DNA of 64,000 nucleotides, from positions 1,798,001 to 1,862,000 of the forward strand of contig NZ_CP022990.1 in NCBI RefSeq assembly GCF_002278075.1. Direction: 5' to 3'. Both the position numbers and the translations under genes were made by a program. Below, in pieces: positions 27,364 to 36,296 of the stretch (the stretch's first letter is position 1; every line of letters begins with the position of its first letter). The notes under the pieces were generated by a model. That model had not been told where the DNA came from. It saw nothing but the letters and a program-made list of their open reading frames with translations, and ran no database searches. The DNA comes from Paraburkholderia aromaticivorans (GTDB taxonomy: Bacteria; Pseudomonadota; Gammaproteobacteria; Burkholderiales; Burkholderiaceae).

Positions 27364-28107
27364 TCAGCGAATATCGACCTGATACTGGAACCCGGAGGCG
27401 GCGCCGCGAGTGGTACGCCACTCGATGGGCGTCCCGGCAAAATCCGCTGCCACGCGTTGCACGAGGATGACCGGGCTGCCGACATCGATACCCAGCAGCG
27501 CCGCATCATCTTCAGTGGCCTGTTCGACGTTCAGAATCTCGGTGGCGGACGCCACGATCTGGCGGCAAAGCCGCTCGTAGAGCGGATACAGCAAGTCCTC
27601 GAAGTCGCCGAGGCGCAGACCCGTCAGCGCTTCGAAACGATTTCGCGGGAGCCATATTTCTTCCGATAAAACAGGCCGCCCTTCAATGAGCCGCACGCGG
27701 GAAAGATGAATGGTCTTGTCGCTCCCCTTCAACTGCAAGGTTGAGCGAATCGCCTCGTTCGGCTTCACGATCTCGCGTCTGAGCACCTTTGCCGTCGGCC
27801 GGACCGGCTTGCCGTCAACCGATTTGAACCGGAAAAATCGGAACAACGACGAATCGAAGCGCGGACGCCGGACGAACGTGCCTTTGCCCTGAGTGCGGGT
27901 AAGCACGCCGTCGGCCACCAGGAGATCAATGGCTTTACGGACCGTGCCGGTCGATACGTTATAGAACTGTCCCAGTTCAGCCTCCGTGGCGATCGCCGTG
28001 TCCGGCGCCCACTCGCCCTGCGCGAGGCGGCGCACCAGGTCGTCGCGCATCTGCTGGTATCGAGGCAGTCGATCATCCGGTTTGCCCGAGAACGCTTGCA
28101 TATCCAT
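27364..28107 (-). CDS. GntR-family (HutC subfamily) transcriptional regulator
   Basis: A 247-residue regulator. Residues about 12-80 are the GntR winged helix (LPRYQQMRDDLVRRLAQGEW and YNVSTGTVRKAIDLLVADGVL, each a fragment of the domain). Residues about 95-240 form a UTRA ligand-binding domain (LSRVRLIEGRPVLSEEIWLP). It lies between two transport genes that carry the same 17-base AT-rich operator. A related TCATATAGTT sequence at 28111-28120, just before its own start, suggests autoregulation. The effector is unknown and is probably the compound handled by the neighbouring carriers and amidohydrolase. Confidence 0.88.
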   Translation of the reverse strand: MDMQAFSGKPDDRLPRYQQMRDDLVRRLAQGEWAPDTAIATEAELGQFYNVSTGTVRKAIDLLVADGVLTRTQGKGTFVRRPRFDSSLFRFFRFKSVDGKPVRPTAKVLRREIVKPNEAIRSTLQLKGSDKTIHLSRVRLIEGRPVLSEEIWLPRNRFEALTGLRLGDFEDLLYPLYERLCRQIVASATEILNVEQATEDDAALLGIDVGSPVILVQRVAADFAGTPIEWRTTRGAASGFQYQVDIR

Positions 28108-28198
28108 GATTCATATAGTTGTTCACAGGAATACCCACTTTACAACATCTGTCCCGCAAGGGTAAATCCTCAATGACAACCGACCAGACGGGTTTAAC

Positions 28199-28216
28199 AT
28201 ATAGTCATATATATGA
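28199..28216. promoter_or_regulatory. Putative GntR operator upstream of the plus-strand MFS gene
   Basis: Second copy of ATATAGTCATATATATG, here extended by an A so that TCATATATATGA forms a perfect 12-bp palindrome. It ends 33 bases before the carrier ATG, overlapping the likely promoter, as expected of a repressor site. Confidence 0.65.
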
Positions 28217-28248
28217 ATACATGAATCATCTTTTTGTGGAGACAGCCG

Positions 28249-29553
28249 ATGCTCACCTGGTACAAAAGAGGGACGCCTCTTGAACGCAGCACCTTCTGGG
28301 GATGTTTCGCCGGCTGGGGTCTCGATGCGCTCGATGTACAAATGTTCACCCTGGCAATCCCGGCCATCATTGCGTCTTATGGCATCGACCATACGCAGGC
28401 GGGTGCAATCAGTGGCGTGACATTGGTGTCGTCGGCCCTGGGTGGCTGGCTGGCGGGCGCCCTGTCGGACAGGATCGGGCGTGTGCGGACATTGCAGATG
28501 ACGATTCTCTGGTTTGCAGGGTTCACCTTTCTCTGTGCGTTTGCCCAAAGTTTTCCTCAACTGCTGGTCCTGAAGGCCTTGCAGGGATTCGGGTTTGGTG
28601 GAGAGTGGGCAGCCGGTGCCGTGCTGATGGCGGAGACGATCCGCACGGAACATCGTGGCAAGGCCATGGGGGCCGTGCAGAGCGCGTGGGCGGTCGGCTG
28701 GGCCGGTGCCGTGCTTCTATACGCAGCAGCCTTTTCATGGTTGCCGTCGGACACAGCGTGGCGTGTCATGTTCGGGGTCGGCCTTCTGCCGGCGCTTCTC
28801 GTTCTTTACGTGCGCCGCCATCTTCGCGAACCGGCGCGAACCGCGCCGGCTTCCGCTGAACCGACTGTTTCCGTGTGGACGCAAATCGCGCAGGTATTTC
28901 AGCCGCGCGTCATCAAGACCACCGTTATCGGCGCGATCCTGGGCACAGGCGCCCACGGCGGCTACTACGCCATCATGACCTGGCTGCCGACCTTCCTCTC
29001 CAAGGAGCGGCATCTGTCGGTGCTGAATACGGGCGGATACCTGGCTGTCGTTATCGTGGCGTTCTGGTGCGGCTGCATGGCAAGCGCCTACCTGCTCGAC
29101 CGCATTGGCCGCCGTCGCAACATCGCCTTCTTTGCCTTCTCATGCATTGTCACGGTGCTGGCTTACGTGATGCTGCCGTTGAGCAACACGGAAATGCTCG
29201 TTCTGGGCTTTCCGCTCGGCTTTTTTGCCGCCGGCATTCCGGCGAGCCTCGGCGCACTGTTCAACGAACTCTATCCCGCGGACATGCGAGGCGCGGGCGT
29301 CGGCTTCTGCTACAACTTCGGGCGTATCGCCTCGGCAGGTTTTCCGGTGCTGGTCGGGTACATGAGTCATTCAATGTCGCTGGGGGCAGCCATTGGTATC
29401 GATGCGGCAATCGCATACGGACTGGCGATGATCGCCGTGCTGCTCATTCCCGAGACGCGTAGCAAGCGACTGCAACCCTCTGGCGTTGAACAGACATCGC
29501 AGCCTCCCGCCGACGCCGAATTCGCACTCGACCATTCGCGGGGCCAACGATGA
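28249..29553 (+). CDS. MFS transporter, aromatic acid/sugar-acid type
   Basis: A 434-residue carrier with twelve predicted helices. The GWGLDALDVQMF motif in helix 1 is typical of the AAHS (aromatic acid:H+ symporter) and related families. Motif A reads GALSDRIGRVRT and its repeat LDRIGRRRN. The ATG at 28249 has GGAGA upstream. It overlaps the amidohydrolase gene by 4 bases (ATGA), so the two form an operon. The second carrier in the same regulon at 25760 belongs to a different MFS family. Confidence 0.87.
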   Translation: MLTWYKRGTPLERSTFWGCFAGWGLDALDVQMFTLAIPAIIASYGIDHTQAGAISGVTLVSSALGGWLAGALSDRIGRVRTLQMTILWFAGFTFLCAFAQSFPQLLVLKALQGFGFGGEWAAGAVLMAETIRTEHRGKAMGAVQSAWAVGWAGAVLLYAAAFSWLPSDTAWRVMFGVGLLPALLVLYVRRHLREPARTAPASAEPTVSVWTQIAQVFQPRVIKTTVIGAILGTGAHGGYYAIMTWLPTFLSKERHLSVLNTGGYLAVVIVAFWCGCMASAYLLDRIGRRRNIAFFAFSCIVTVLAYVMLPLSNTEMLVLGFPLGFFAAGIPASLGALFNELYPADMRGAGVGFCYNFGRIASAGFPVLVGYMSHSMSLGAAIGIDAAIAYGLAMIAVLLIPETRSKRLQPSGVEQTSQPPADAEFALDHSRGQR

Positions 29554-30422
29554 ATCAGCCTACTTCGAATGCGAGGCCTCGGTTGGCACGCATCGACACT
29601 CATGCGCACGTGTTCACAAGAACACTCCCGCTCGCGGACGGTCGGCGCTATGCACCCGACTATAACGCGACCATCGACACGTACCGAAAGCTGCTCGATG
29701 ACAGCAATATTGACAACGCAGTCCTCGTGCAACCGAGCTTTCTCGGCAACGACAACAGCCATCTCCTGCAAGCCCTGGCGACGGACCGAACCAGATTGCG
29801 CGGTGTAGCGGTCGTATCCCCGGATATTTCGGAAGACGACCTGACGCAATTGAACGACCAGGGTATTACCGGGGTGCGCCTGAACCTCGTCGGGCAACCG
29901 CTCCCGGACATCAATGCAGCGCCTTACACGAGGCTATGGCGGCAATTGTCGAAACTCGGCTGGCATGTTGAATTGCACAGGGCCGCGTCGGACCTGCCGC
30001 CCCTCGTCAATGCTCTCGTGGATGCCGGCTTGGCCGTCGTGGTTGACCATTTCGGCCGCCCGGACCCACACAGCGGAACAAGCGATCCGGGCTTCAGGAA
30101 CCTGCTGAAGACCGGGCGTTCGGGCCGCGTATGGGTGAAGCTTTCGGGAGCTTACCGCTGTGCGAATCCGGTCGCCGGTTTTGTGCATGATGCTACCGAC
30201 CAGCTCATCAATGCATTCGGCCCGGAACGCCTCATGTGGGGCAGCGACTGGCCGCACACGCAATATGAAGAGATCACGGACTACGGCAAGACCCTCTCCA
30301 CTTTGCTGGACCTGGGTCTTGAGCCGTCACTCGTCGATACGATCCTGTGCACCACGGCTCGTGAGTTCTACCAATTCGACAAAGCGCCCGCAGGCGTGAT
30401 TGCCGCTTACCTTTCCCGGTGA
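29550..30422 (+). CDS. Amidohydrolase, 2-pyrone-4,6-dicarboxylate lactonase-like
   Basis: A 290-residue COG3618 metal-dependent hydrolase with a TIM-barrel fold. Metal-site motifs are visible: DTHAHVF near the N-terminus (HxH), VVVDHFGRPD in the middle, and LMWGSDWPHTQ with the catalytic Asp. The family includes PDC lactonase (LigI) and lactonases of sugar-acid pathways, so the natural substrate may be a lactone. It is co-transcribed with the MFS carrier under the GntR operator. A perfect hairpin follows the stop codon. Confidence 0.85.
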   Translation: MNQPTSNARPRLARIDTHAHVFTRTLPLADGRRYAPDYNATIDTYRKLLDDSNIDNAVLVQPSFLGNDNSHLLQALATDRTRLRGVAVVSPDISEDDLTQLNDQGITGVRLNLVGQPLPDINAAPYTRLWRQLSKLGWHVELHRAASDLPPLVNALVDAGLAVVVDHFGRPDPHSGTSDPGFRNLLKTGRSGRVWVKLSGAYRCANPVAGFVHDATDQLINAFGPERLMWGSDWPHTQYEEITDYGKTLSTLLDLGLEPSLVDTILCTTAREFYQFDKAPAGVIAAYLSR

Positions 30423-30447
30423 TAACGGCCGAACGTTTTGCAGTTGC

Positions 30448-30469
30448 GCCTGTCGACCTGACGACAGGC
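30448..30469 (+). terminator. Hairpin after the amidohydrolase gene
   Basis: GCCTGTCG-ACCTGA-CGACAGGC is a perfect 8-bp stem with a 6-base loop, 26 bases after the stop. No U-tract follows. The remaining 210 bases to the HxlR gene show nothing else. Confidence 0.45.
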
Positions 30470-30680
30470 AGGTGCTCAGCCATTCGTCGCAAGCAACCGC
30501 CATTGCGGGATTGCGGGTGGCAGTCACGCGCCCGGTATCAGTGGCACGACATTAAGCTGCTCCACGGTCGCTCGCACTGTTCCAACGGCGAATGTGCCGA
30601 CTCGTGCTGTCAATCACCGAGCCTTTCGGACCCTGAACAGCCGCTGGAGTGGATGCGACCTTGATGGCGGCTTCACTTGC

Positions 30681-31133
30681 TCATTCCTTGCTCACAGGAA
30701 AGACACACCCGCCATTGCGGACCAGCGCCTTCACCTCTTCGCTCACTTGCATGGGACTTCGACTTAATCGAGCAAAAAACTCCTTGCTTTGGCGCACGTA
30801 CGACTTCGAGTCATACTTCGCACTCCAAATGACTATATTAAACATGATTGGAATGAGGTCGAGGCCCTTCTCGGTCAGAGTGTAGAAGTCCTTGCGCCCG
30901 TCGGCGGGGCTAGGCGCTCTCGAGAGAATTCCCTGCTCCTCAAGAAAGGCAAGGCGGGAAGCAAGAACATTGGTCGCGATTCCCTCTTCCGATTTCAGGA
31001 ACTCGCCATACGTCTTTTTGCCAACAAAAACGATGTCGCGAATGATCAGGAGCGACCACCGGTCGCCGAAGATCTCCACACCGTAGTTCACTGCGCAATG
31101 GGACCGAACGTCCTCTTTAGATGTCGTCTTCAT
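30681..31133 (-). CDS. HxlR-family winged-helix regulator
   Basis: A 150-residue regulator. It matches the HxlR domain at residues about 10-105 (CAVNYGVEIFGDRWSLLIIRDI, in part, and LEEQGILSR, DGRKDFYTLTEKG). It has a Cys at position 13, a site that senses electrophiles or redox in some HxlR proteins (HypR, YodB); sensing here is inference. It is divergent from the three-gene oxidoreductase operon, with two inverted repeats between them, and probably represses that operon. Confidence 0.87.
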   Translation of the reverse strand: MKTTSKEDVRSHCAVNYGVEIFGDRWSLLIIRDIVFVGKKTYGEFLKSEEGIATNVLASRLAFLEEQGILSRAPSPADGRKDFYTLTEKGLDLIPIMFNIVIWSAKYDSKSYVRQSKEFFARLSRSPMQVSEEVKALVRNGGCVFPVSKE

Positions 31134-31151
31134 AACTAGATCCTAACATCG

Positions 31152-31166
31152 CTTGCATGACGCAAG
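31152..31166. promoter_or_regulatory. Inverted repeat, putative HxlR operator 1
   Basis: CTTGC-ATGAC-GCAAG is a perfect 5+5+5 inverted repeat 19 bases upstream of the hxlR start, suitable for autoregulation. Confidence 0.5.
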
Positions 31167-31179
31167 TTAATTTTCATGT

Positions 31180-31200
31180 TTACTTGTTATTTGCAAGTAA
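31180..31200. promoter_or_regulatory. Inverted repeat, putative HxlR operator 2
   Basis: TTACTTG-TTATTTG-CAAGTAA is a perfect 7+7+7 inverted repeat 60 bases upstream of the oxidoreductase operon. It shares the CTTG/CAAG core with operator 1. HxlR sites are often of this size. Confidence 0.6.
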
Positions 31201-31259
31201 TGTGGTTAGCATGACCTTTAGAGAATGCGAACACCAACCAGCTCACAGGGGGACTGCAC

Positions 31260-31895
31260 TTGAGCACTATCAGCGTCATTGGCGCAGGTGGCATGGCCGC
31301 AACGATCGGCGGCCTCGCCGTCAGGGCCGGACACACCGTCGAGGTGACGAGTCGCGACGCCGTCAAGGCGCGGACGCTGGTCGGGCAACTCGGAGCCGGC
31401 GCGACGACAGGAACGTTCGGCGCCGCCCCGGCCGGGGACATCGTTATCCTGGCGGTCCCCTACGCAGCCGTTCTCGACGTGGTGAAGCAGTACGGCGAGG
31501 AGCTGGCAGGCAAGCTCCTCGTCGACATCACCAATCCCATCGACGCCGACTTCAAGGGCTTTGTGATCCCTGAGGACAGTTTCGGCGCGCAGGAGATCGT
31601 CAAGGTCGCCCCCGCCAATGCGGACGTCGTCAAGGCGTTCAATACCCAGTTCTCTCACGTACTGGCTGCCCGTCCAGGCGGAGGCAACCCGGTGGACGTG
31701 TTCCTCGCCGGGGGCGACGCGCGGGCCAAGGGACGCGTCTCGGCGTTCATCGAGAGCCTCGGACTGCGCCCGATGGATACCGGGCTGCTGCCCATGGCGC
31801 GGACGCTGGAGCACGCCGCTCTGCTGACGCTGCGCCTCGTCACCCACTCCGTCAACCACACCAACTTCTCACTCGGTATCGGCCTTCCCGGCTGA
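31260..31895 (+). CDS. NAD(P)-binding protein, F420-dependent NADP reductase-like (copy 1)
   Basis: A 211-residue Rossmann-fold protein of the NADP oxidoreductase (F420-dependent) family, COG2085. It begins MSTISVIGAGGMAATIGGLA with the GxGxxA nucleotide motif, and continues with DIVILAVPY and VVKAFNTQFSHVL. The start is TTG at 31260, preceded by a GGGGG ribosome-binding site; the paralogue at 32988 has ATG at the same place, which supports the choice. F420 itself is unlikely in this organism, so NADP is the probable cofactor. It is the first gene of an operon under HxlR control. Confidence 0.83.
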   Translation: MSTISVIGAGGMAATIGGLAVRAGHTVEVTSRDAVKARTLVGQLGAGATTGTFGAAPAGDIVILAVPYAAVLDVVKQYGEELAGKLLVDITNPIDADFKGFVIPEDSFGAQEIVKVAPANADVVKAFNTQFSHVLAARPGGGNPVDVFLAGGDARAKGRVSAFIESLGLRPMDTGLLPMARTLEHAALLTLRLVTHSVNHTNFSLGIGLPG

Positions 31896-31940
31896 GCGCA
31901 CGGGTACCACCACTTCTCACCTAATCAAAAGGACAGTTAC

Positions 31941-32912
31941 ATGCACGTTTTCATCACTGGCGGGACCGGCCACGCCGGTTCGCACGTCATCCGCGACCTC
32001 GTCGCGGCCGGCCACGAGGTCACCGCCTTGGCCCGAACGGACGAGTCGGCCGCTGCGGTGTCCGCTCTCGGCGCCAAAGCGCGTCGTGGGGATCTTGGCG
32101 ACCTCGATGGACTCAAGGCGGCAGCGGCCGGGTCCGACGGCGTCATCCACGTCGGATACCGGGCCGACCTGCTTCAGGCCGGTGGGATCGCCGCCTTAGC
32201 CGGTTCGGAGCTCGCAATCGTGCTCGCTTTCGGCGAGGCGCTGGCGGGGACCGGAAAACCGCTGGTCGTTGCAGGCAGCATCGGCGCACCCACGAACGTG
32301 GGTCGGGAGGCCCCTATCGTCGCACCGGTCAGCCTGGGCCGACCCGCGACAGAGGATGACCCCGCCCTTCCTGCCAGGCCCCTGGACGCAGGCACCCTGC
32401 GGGCCCGCAACGTCGTGGAGACCGCTGTCGTTGGCCTTGCCGAGCAAGGCGTGCGGTCGTCGGTCGTGCGGATTCCCCTCATCGCACACAGCACGGCCGA
32501 TCGCGTCGGCTTCCTCCAGATGCTGATCGGGCTTGCGAAGGAGAAGGGCGTCATCGGCTACCCCGGAGACGGCGAGAACCGGTGGCCCGCGGTGCACATC
32601 CGCGATCTGGCCTCTTTGTTCCGCCTGGCATTGGAGAAAGGTTCTGCCGGCAAGACCTGGCACGCGGTTGCCGACGAGGGTATCCGGTTGCGCGAGATTG
32701 CCGAGGCCATCGCCGCTCGCCTGGGCGTGCCCGCTGTGAGCATTCCCGCTGACGAACTGATGGTGCCGGGCTACTTCGGGTTCCTCTCGGCTGTGGTCAC
32801 GGGCGACTTCCCGGCGTCCAGCGCCATCACGCGCAAGGCTCTCGGCTGGGAGCCTGCTCAGCCAGGCCTGCTCGAGGACATGGGCAACGGTCATTATTTC
32901 CCCGCCGGCTGA
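31941..32912 (+). CDS. SDR/NAD-dependent epimerase-like oxidoreductase
   Basis: A 323-residue atypical/extended SDR with GGTGHAGSHV at the N-terminus for dinucleotide binding, GDLGDL after strand 3, and a VVRIPLI segment. The expected catalytic YxxxK is not evident in the right place; the region reads LRARNVVETAV, so this may be an NmrA- or YwnB-like reductase with altered chemistry. It lies between the two NADP-binding paralogues, 45 bases after the first and 75 before the second. Substrate unknown. The operon style resembles actinobacterial genes. Confidence 0.8.
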   Translation: MHVFITGGTGHAGSHVIRDLVAAGHEVTALARTDESAAAVSALGAKARRGDLGDLDGLKAAAAGSDGVIHVGYRADLLQAGGIAALAGSELAIVLAFGEALAGTGKPLVVAGSIGAPTNVGREAPIVAPVSLGRPATEDDPALPARPLDAGTLRARNVVETAVVGLAEQGVRSSVVRIPLIAHSTADRVGFLQMLIGLAKEKGVIGYPGDGENRWPAVHIRDLASLFRLALEKGSAGKTWHAVADEGIRLREIAEAIAARLGVPAVSIPADELMVPGYFGFLSAVVTGDFPASSAITRKALGWEPAQPGLLEDMGNGHYFPAG

Positions 32913-32987
32913 ACACGGCTGACGGTAGAGAGCCGGCTCAGAACGAGCCCGGCGGACAGCAATGCCCCAACTAACGAGGAACTGCAC

Positions 32988-33608
32988 ATGAGCACTATCA
33001 GCATTATCGGATCAGGAGGGATGGCCACTGCGATCGCTGGCCGTGTCGCCACGGCTGGACAGATTGTCGAGGTGATCAGCCGCGATAACGCAAAGGCGCA
33101 GGCACTGGCCGACCAGCTCGCGTCCGGAGCGATCACAGGAAAGTACGGCGCCGCGCCGGCGGGCGACATCGTCATCCTCGCCGTGCCGTACGCCAGCGCG
33201 GCGGCGGTCGTGGCCGACTTTGGGGAAGCGCTCGACGGCAAGGTGATCATCGACATCGCCAACCCGGTTGCCCCCGACCTTTCGGGCCTCGTGACCCCGC
33301 CCGGCAGTTCCGCTGCGCAGGAGACCGCCAAGCGCATCCCCGCCAGCGCGCACGTGGTGAAGGCCTTCAATACCATCTTCGGTCACGTACTTGCCAAAGG
33401 TGGACGCCTCGACGCGTTCATCGCAGCCGACGATGCGAAGGCGAAGGCCCGCGTCTCGACCTTCCTCGAAAGTCTCGGGCTGCGTCCGTTTGATGTCGGC
33501 GGCTTGCAGATGGCCCAGACGCTGGAGGCGCTCGGCCTGATGATGATCGGCGTGGCCAAAAACGGCGCCGGCACATGGGACTTCGCCCTGAACGTCGATC
33601 TCGGCTGA
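32988..33608 (+). CDS. NAD(P)-binding protein, F420-dependent NADP reductase-like (copy 2)
   Basis: A 206-residue paralogue of the protein at 31260-31895. It begins MSTISIIGSGGMATAIAGRV and keeps DIVILAVPYA, VDIANP-type (IDIANPVAPD), VVKAFNTIFGHVL and FLESLGLRP. The two share an obvious common origin, so the operon arose by duplication or the copies were acquired together. It ends the operon. Nothing obvious separates the specificities of the two copies. Confidence 0.83.
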   Translation: MSTISIIGSGGMATAIAGRVATAGQIVEVISRDNAKAQALADQLASGAITGKYGAAPAGDIVILAVPYASAAAVVADFGEALDGKVIIDIANPVAPDLSGLVTPPGSSAAQETAKRIPASAHVVKAFNTIFGHVLAKGGRLDAFIAADDAKAKARVSTFLESLGLRPFDVGGLQMAQTLEALGLMMIGVAKNGAGTWDFALNVDLG

Positions 33609-33923
33609 ATCGCCGGCCACGGCCTCACCAGCAGATGCACGCCACCCTTGAGAGCAAGTCAGGAGACAGCAGCCACTACAGGACGGATTCAAGATGCCTC
33701 GCGATGAAGACCCCGTCTGCGTCTCGCTCCCCACGGCCGCCGGTTGGTCTCCCTGACGCATGCCGAACCATTGCTCGGACCAACTTCATCGTCGCTGACC
33801 GACTTTATTCTCTCGCGCCAGCTCAACCCCATCGACACGGGCCCTCACCCACATTTACTTGACATCTAAACTATATAAACCTAAATTATCCCCATCGGCA
33901 GCGTTCACATTTGGGGAACAAGC
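33609..33923. other. Intergenic region, 315 bases, ending in an AT-rich promoter
   Basis: No gene is seen. Positions 33850-33890 are strikingly AT-rich against the GC-rich surroundings and hold the promoter listed separately. The first 240 bases look like non-coding sequence. Confidence 0.5.
33859..33887 (+). promoter_or_regulatory. Sigma-70 promoter of the aminobenzoyl-CoA operon
   Basis: A perfect TTGACA (33859-33864) is followed after 17 bases by TAAATT (33882-33887, four of six matches). The predicted start is about 30 bases before the ATG at 33924. The AT-rich spacer (CTAAACTATATAAACC) could hold the site of the operon's MarR protein; no perfect palindrome is seen. Confidence 0.6.
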
Positions 33924-36296
33924 ATGCGCATCGTTTGTATCGGCGGCGGCCCGGCCGGGTTGTACTTCGGTCTGTTGATGAAGGGCCGCAACCCGGCCCA
34001 TGACGTCACGGTGGTCGAGCGCAACCGTCCCTATGACACCTTCGGCTGGGGCGTCGTCTTCTCCGACCAGACCCTCGGCAATCTGCGCGCCGCCGACGCC
34101 CCCAGCGCCGATGCGATCCTCGACGCGTTCAATCACTGGGACGACATCGAAATCAATTTCCGCGGCCGGCAGATCCGCTCATCGGGTCACGGCTTTTGCG
34201 GCATCGGCCGCAAACGTCTGCTGAACATCCTGCAAGCGCGCTGCGAAGAACTCGGCGTGAAGCTGGTCTTCGAAACCCAGGTCACGGACGACAGCGTCTA
34301 CAAAGCCGATCTGATCATCGCCTGCGACGGCGCCAACAGTGCGATCCGTCAAAAGTACGCCGCAACCTATCGCCCCGCCGTCGACATGCGCGATTGCCGC
34401 TTCGTCTGGCTGGGCACCAAAAAACTTTTCGACGCCTTCACCTTCGCCTTCGAAGAAACCGAATTCGGCTGGTTCCAGGCGCATGCCTATCGTTTCGACG
34501 ATCAGACTTCCACGTTCATCGTCGAAACGCCGGAGCGCGTGTGGCGCGCCGCCGGCCTCGACGAAATGAGCAAGGAGGACAGCATCGCCTTCTGCGAAAA
34601 GCTGTTCGCCAGGTATCTGGACGGCAACCCCTTGCTCTCGAACGCGGCGCATTTGCGCGGCTCGTCGCAATGGATTCGCTTCCCGCGCGTGGTCAACGAG
34701 GAGTGGGTCCATTGGCGCGGCAACGCGGACGGCACGCAAACGCCGGTCGTCCTCATGGGCGACGCCGCGCACACCGCTCACTTCTCGATCGGCTCGGGCA
34801 CCAAACTCGCACTCGAAGACTCGATCGAACTCGCCAACAGCATCGGCGCGCATCCCGGCGATCTCGCCGCCGCGCTGCAGCATTACACCAACGTACGCAG
34901 CGTCGACGTCTTGCGGATTCAGAACGCCGCGCGCAATTCGACGGAATGGTTCGAGCATGTCGATCGCTATACGTCGTTCGAACCGGAACAGTTCGCGTAT
35001 TCGCTGCTCACGCGCTCGCAACGCATCTCGCACGAAAATCTGCGTGAACGCGACGCCAACTATCTGTCCGGCTTCGAAGACTGGCTCGCCCGGCGCGCAG
35101 GCGTCGAGCGCGCGCCGGAAAAGCATTCGGTGCCGCCCATGTTCACGCCCTTCACCTTGCGCGGCGTCACGCTGAAAAACCGCGTGGTGGTGTCGCCCAT
35201 GGCGCAATATTCGGCCGTCGACGGCATTGCGGGCGACTATCACCTGATGCACCTCGGCGCCCGGGCAATGGGCGGCGCAGCGCTGGTCATGACGGAGATG
35301 ACCTGCGTCTCGCCCGAAGCGCGTATCACGCCCGCATGCCCCGGCATGTATGCGCCCGAGCATCTGAGCGCGTGGAAGCGCATTGTCGATCTCGTGCATC
35401 GTCAGTCGGATGCGAAGATCGGTATTCAGCTCGGCCATTCCGGCGCGAAAGGGTCGACACGTGTCGCGTGGGAGGGCATCGATCAGCCGCTTACGCAGGG
35501 CAACTGGCCGCTCGTCTCGGCGTCGCCGCAACAATATCTGCGCGGCGTCAGCCAGCATTCGCGCGAAGCCACGCAGGACGAGTTGCGCGAAATCGAGGCG
35601 CAGTTCGTGCGCGCCGCACAGATGTCGGCCGAAGCGGGTTTCGACTGGCTCGAACTGCATTGCGCGCACGGCTATTTCCTGTCGAGCTTTCTGTCGCCGC
35701 TGACCAACCAGCGCACTGACGAATACGGCGGCTCGCTGGAGAATCGTCTGCGCTACCCGCTGCGGGTTTTCAAGGCGATTCGCGCGGTCTGGCCGCAGGA
35801 CAAGCCGATTTCCGTGCGCATCTCCGCGAACGATTGGGTCGAAGGCGGCACGACACCCGACGATGCGGTCCAGATCGCCCGGGCCTTCAAGGCAGCCGGC
35901 GCCGACATGATCGACGTGTCGTCCGGCCAGGTCAGCAAGGAAGAAAAACCCGTATTCGGCCGCATGTTCCAGACGCCGTTCGCCGACCGCGTGCGCAACG
36001 AAGCGGGAATCGCGACCATCGCGGTGGGCGCGATCTCCGAAGCGGATCACGTGAACAGCATCATCGCGGCAGGCCGCGCCGATCTGTGCGCAATTGCTCG
36101 CCCGCATCTGGCCAATCCCGCGTGGACGTTGAACGAAGCCGCCAGGATCGGCTATTTCGACGTGACGTGGCCGAAGCCCTACACCGCGGCGAAATCTCAA
36201 CTCGAGCGCAACCTCGAACGCGAGCGCGCCCAAGCCGCCGCGAACGCCGGTTTGTCGCCGCAAGAACGCGCGCAACGCGCTGAAGGAACCACGTGA
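33924..36296 (+). CDS. Bifunctional aminobenzoyl-CoA monooxygenase/reductase (salicylyl-CoA 5-hydroxylase-like)
   Basis: A 790-residue fusion. Residues 1-400 form an FAD monooxygenase of the salicylyl-CoA 5-hydroxylase type: GGGPAGLY for FAD near the start, [16 protein letters not shown] for the FAD ribityl site. Residues 410-780 form an Old Yellow Enzyme-type FMN reductase ([40 protein letters not shown], each partial). This architecture is that of 2-aminobenzoyl-CoA monooxygenase/reductase, which hydroxylates and partly reduces the ring using O2 and NADH. The neighbours (CoA ligase, RidA, enoyl-CoA hydratase, acyl-CoA dehydrogenase) support anthranilate as substrate; salicylate is the alternative. 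Confidence 0.9.
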   Translation: MRIVCIGGGPAGLYFGLLMKGRNPAHDVTVVERNRPYDTFGWGVVFSDQTLGNLRAADAPSADAILDAFNHWDDIEINFRGRQIRSSGHGFCGIGRKRLLNILQARCEELGVKLVFETQVTDDSVYKADLIIACDGANSAIRQKYAATYRPAVDMRDCRFVWLGTKKLFDAFTFAFEETEFGWFQAHAYRFDDQTSTFIVETPERVWRAAGLDEMSKEDSIAFCEKLFARYLDGNPLLSNAAHLRGSSQWIRFPRVVNEEWVHWRGNADGTQTPVVLMGDAAHTAHFSIGSGTKLALEDSIELANSIGAHPGDLAAALQHYTNVRSVDVLRIQNAARNSTEWFEHVDRYTSFEPEQFAYSLLTRSQRISHENLRERDANYLSGFEDWLARRAGVERAPEKHSVPPMFTPFTLRGVTLKNRVVVSPMAQYSAVDGIAGDYHLMHLGARAMGGAALVMTEMTCVSPEARITPACPGMYAPEHLSAWKRIVDLVHRQSDAKIGIQLGHSGAKGSTRVAWEGIDQPLTQGNWPLVSASPQQYLRGVSQHSREATQDELREIEAQFVRAAQMSAEAGFDWLELHCAHGYFLSSFLSPLTNQRTDEYGGSLENRLRYPLRVFKAIRAVWPQDKPISVRISANDWVEGGTTPDDAVQIARAFKAAGADMIDVSSGQVSKEEKPVFGRMFQTPFADRVRNEAGIATIAVGAISEADHVNSIIAAGRADLCAIARPHLANPAWTLNEAARIGYFDVTWPKPYTAAKSQLERNLERERAQAAANAGLSPQERAQRAEGTT

